From assembly GCA_004296925.1 (NCBI GenBank), contig SCVI01000036.1, positions 1 through 7,880 on the forward strand: a stretch of 7,880 nt of DNA, read 5' to 3'. Numbering within the stretch: the first letter of the stretch is position 1; each line of letters starts with the position of its first letter. Shown here in pieces: positions 6,243 to 7,880 of this stretch. A program made the translations under genes and the position numbers. The notes under the pieces were generated by a model. The model was not told the DNA's origin. It searched no databases and saw only the letters and a program-made list of their open reading frames with translations. The DNA is from Patescibacteria group bacterium. Lineage in GTDB: Bacteria; Patescibacteriota; Minisyncoccia; Phycocordibacterales; Phycocordibacteraceae.

Positions 6243-6248
6243 TATAAT
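6243..6248 (+). promoter_or_regulatory. Consensus -10 element upstream of the exported-protein gene
   Basis: A perfect TATAAT occurs 44 bp before ATG 6293. No good -35 is present at 16-18 bp; TTACCA (6217-6222) is 20 bp away. The expected leader is about 38 nt, longer than at the other promoters in the window. Confidence 0.4.
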
Positions 6249-6292
6249 AAGAAAAAGAGCTTATTATTAGCTTCAAAATAATCATAACAAAT

Positions 6293-6952
6293 ATGAAACA
6301 TATTAAAAAAGTTCTCGTTCTCGTTTTTGCGGTGTTACCGCTAGGCGTAGGTGCGGTTAGTGTGAATACTTCCGCCTCTACCGAAACATCAGCATCAGTT
6401 CCAGATGTTATTACTACAAGCGTCTCTACTGATGCGGATGTAAGCGCACAAGGTTCGATGGTTGATGAAAGTTCAACGGATACAAGTGAAGCGAGCTCAA
6501 AATTGTTCGTCAATACTCTTGGTGTTGAGGTAATTCACTCGTCTCAGGTTGCAACCGACGCAGATTTAGAGGTATTGAATGAGAACATAAAAGTTACTAA
6601 TGCAAATATTGTTCGAGTTGATGCTGCTGCATCAAACGATGTAGTTGTTGAATACAAGCACCGTGCGAAATTCCTAGGTCTTTTTTCGGTGACCGTGGTA
6701 TCAAAAACTAAAGTGACTGCAAATGAAAACGAAGCACCTACTGTTAAGACCACTCTTCCGTGGTGGAGTTTTCTAACAACAGGTTCAGCTAAAGTGCGTG
6801 ATGCGGTAGATATTAGTCTCACTAGCTCACCTACGATTACTGTCTATACGTCTGCAAGTGTCTCAGCAAAGACAAAAGCGGAGTTGGTTGAAGAAATAGT
6901 AGCAACACTCGAAACACAAGCGCAATTGAGTGCTGGTGCAGAGATTAAATAA
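6293..6952 (+). CDS. Exported protein of unknown function, Ser/Thr/Val-rich
   Basis: The 219-residue product starts with a classical signal sequence: basic MKHIKK, a hydrophobic core VLVLVFAVLPLGVGA and a likely cleavage near residue 21-23. A low-complexity Ser/Thr/Ala/Asp stretch follows to about residue 70. After it comes a more structured part with alternating hydrophobics, including VVVEYKHRAKFLGLFSVTVV and, after a short charged segment, TTLPWWSFLTTG (about 154-165). The C-terminus (about 190-219) looks helical. The only cysteine-like catalytic candidates are absent: the protein has no Cys. The Y-x-x-x-A-K-x-x-G and PWWSFL pieces remind me of small exported CPR proteins of unknown function, but I cannot name a family. 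The gene stands alone between terminators, so it is probably monocistronic. No enzymatic role is proposed; an envelope or secreted structural role is a guess. Confidence 0.72.
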   Translation: MKHIKKVLVLVFAVLPLGVGAVSVNTSASTETSASVPDVITTSVSTDADVSAQGSMVDESSTDTSEASSKLFVNTLGVEVIHSSQVATDADLEVLNENIKVTNANIVRVDAAASNDVVVEYKHRAKFLGLFSVTVVSKTKVTANENEAPTVKTTLPWWSFLTTGSAKVRDAVDISLTSSPTITVYTSASVSAKTKAELVEEIVATLETQAQLSAGAEIK

Positions 6953-6966
6953 CTAGAATGACCAAT

Positions 6967-6995
6967 AAAAACCCCTTCTTTAAGAAGGGGTTTTT
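6967..6995. terminator. Strong bidirectional intrinsic terminator
   Basis: AAAAACCCCTTCTT (6967-6980) is the exact reverse complement of AAGAAGGGGTTTTT (6982-6995), with a single unpaired T between. As RNA this gives a stem of about 13 bp with a 3-nt loop, ended by a U-run on the + strand; the A-run on the other side would serve the - strand. It begins 15 bp after the exported-protein stop codon. Confidence 0.92.
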
Positions 6996-7010
6996 ATCTA
7001 GAGGTACTCC

Positions 7011-7039
7011 TTCACTATCTATACTTCATAGACTAGAAT
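7011..7039 (+). promoter_or_regulatory. Promoter of the downstream membrane-anchored gene (TTCACT-17-TAGAAT)
   Basis: TTCACT (7011-7016) and TAGAAT (7034-7039) are separated by 17 bp and follow directly after the terminator. The expected start is about 7046, leaving about 39 nt before ATG 7085. A short reading frame beginning at 7050 lies in this leader. Confidence 0.55.
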
Positions 7040-7084
7040 GTACAAAGCTATGGAAGACTCCTCATCTGAGACACGCTTTTTTAT

Positions 7085-7880
7085 ATGATTTCTCGATATC
7101 ACTACTATTCTGATGGTATAGCCATCTTAGCTCTTGTTACACTTTTTTTGCTCATTTTGTATTCAGCGCTTTCTAATCCCTATGGAAGAATTAGTCGTGT
7201 ACGAAACCCGTTCGCAACAAAACGAAAAGGAAGAACTATTGAACTCACTAAAGTTTTTGAACTGCAGGTTAAGCGCTCCTTATTTTGGCAAGCCTTTGCA
7301 TACATGAAATGTGCATGGCACATCGTTTCAAATGTTCGAGCGGGCTCAAAAGCAAAAGGGAAAAATCTTCCCGGAGTGATTCGAGATATTCATCGGTTGC
7401 GTTTTGATCCGAGGAAACCATATCTAATTTCGGGAGACCACTTTAATGTGTTTTACCCGAGAAATCTTGGTGTGTTTTACTACGCCATGCTTGATCCAAG
7501 AAGTGCATTAGGGAAGAGTGATTGGGAAAATAGACAGCGTATATATTTACAAACGGTCGCGTATGCATTGGCAGCGTTTAAGAAAAATAAAGATTGTACC
7601 ACTACCATTGTTCCTGTTGGTTCGAACGCTGTGTCGTGTGTAAATATCTACCACTATCCTTCCGATGCTCTCTACGGAATTCTTTTTGCGCTTGCAGCGC
7701 TCGAAGATAACTCTTTCTTTCAGAAACGTTATCCCTTTGAATCTGAAAATAGTTTTGGACTTGAAACCAAAGAAGCAGCTTCGAGTCTTATTTTTGAATA
7801 TAAAGATTTACTCGTTGACCTCATAACGAAATACTATAAAAAGGTTTTTGATGAAAAAACAGGTCTTGTTCGGACAGACA
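7085..7880 (+). CDS. Membrane-anchored protein, possibly alpha/alpha-toroid glycosidase-like, 5' part
   Basis: An open frame starts at ATG 7085 and runs off the window end without a stop, giving 265 residues. ATG 7085 is the only start available, since an in-frame TGA lies at 7067-7069. A membrane helix (about 12-31, GIAILALVTLFLLILYSALS) is followed by a basic segment, so the rest is probably anchored at the membrane. Distinct blocks are LISGDHFNVFYPRNLGVFYY (about 117-136), then MLDPRSAL, TTTIVPVGSN, NIYHYPSDALYGILFALAAL (about 190-209) and, at the end, FDEKTGLVRTD. The repeated helix pairs and the 'PSDALYGILFAL' and 'TGLVR' phrases recall six-hairpin (alpha/alpha toroid) glycoside hydrolases of the GH15/GH63 kind. 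That is a weak resemblance by eye, and no catalytic acid can be assigned. The gene is certain, the function tentative. Confidence 0.72.
   Translation, partial: MISRYHYYSDGIAILALVTLFLLILYSALSNPYGRISRVRNPFATKRKGRTIELTKVFELQVKRSLFWQAFAYMKCAWHIVSNVRAGSKAKGKNLPGVIRDIHRLRFDPRKPYLISGDHFNVFYPRNLGVFYYAMLDPRSALGKSDWENRQRIYLQTVAYALAAFKKNKDCTTTIVPVGSNAVSCVNIYHYPSDALYGILFALAALEDNSFFQKRYPFESENSFGLETKEAASSLIFEYKDLLVDLITKYYKKVFDEKTGLVRTD

Noticed and set aside
6952..7040. Direct repeat ACTAGAATG near 6952 and near 7032
   Set aside because: Nine bases twice in an AT-rich spacer is weak; the second copy is accounted for by the -10 element, and there are no flanking hallmarks of a mobile element or attachment site.
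1..7880. CRISPR array, insertion sequence, tRNA or phage defence genes
   Set aside because: No regularly spaced repeats, transposase-like frames, terminal inverted repeats, tRNA T-loop signatures or nuclease/toxin motifs were seen on either strand.

Overview
The window looks like chromosomal DNA from a low-GC bacterium with a small, streamlined genome, most likely a Patescibacteria/CPR (Parcubacteria-like) lineage. The reasons are indirect: short intergenic gaps, almost no Shine-Dalgarno sequences ahead of start codons, -10 elements lying very close to the ATGs, and several proteins (Met-rich thioredoxin, DipZ-like TlpA, small exported protein) of a type I associate with that group. TGA is used as a stop codon, so the alternative code of Gracilibacteria/Absconditabacteria does not apply. 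The assignment is inference, since there is no rRNA or marker gene in the window.

Layout, left to right, all genes on the + strand. (1) 1-1457: the 3' part of a DUF389 membrane protein and a complete MscS-type mechanosensitive channel with its own promoter. (2) 1458-3086: a 255-bp gap without any ATG on the + strand, then a stand-alone GCS2-family carboxylate-amine/glutamate-cysteine ligase. (3) 3088-3710: a strong promoter driving a two-gene unit, a 70-aa XRE/YozG-type regulator overlapping a 120-aa four-helix membrane protein. (4) 3716-6112: a second strong promoter with two perfect palindromes, driving a membrane-anchored Met-rich thioredoxin, a CcdA-type electron transporter and a TlpA-like protein with a DipZ-type C-terminal domain. 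(5) 6113-7000: two terminator-like hairpins, then a small exported Ser/Thr/Val-rich protein of unknown function, closed by a very good bidirectional terminator. (6) 7011-7880: a promoter and the 5' part of a membrane-anchored protein, possibly of the alpha/alpha-toroid glycosidase fold.

How the parts may work together: the three redox proteins form a coherent extracytoplasmic thiol relay. CcdA would carry electrons across the membrane from cytoplasmic thioredoxin to the two anchored thioredoxin-fold proteins. The last two proteins together correspond to a split version of the single-chain DipZ protein of mycobacteria. The most notable observation is regulatory. The promoter of the regulator/membrane-protein pair and the promoter of the redox operon share a 23-bp block (19 of 23 identical) at the same position relative to -35 and -10. 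This suggests that the small XRE regulator controls both itself and the redox operon. The redox promoter also carries a 32-bp perfect palindrome centred on its -10 element.
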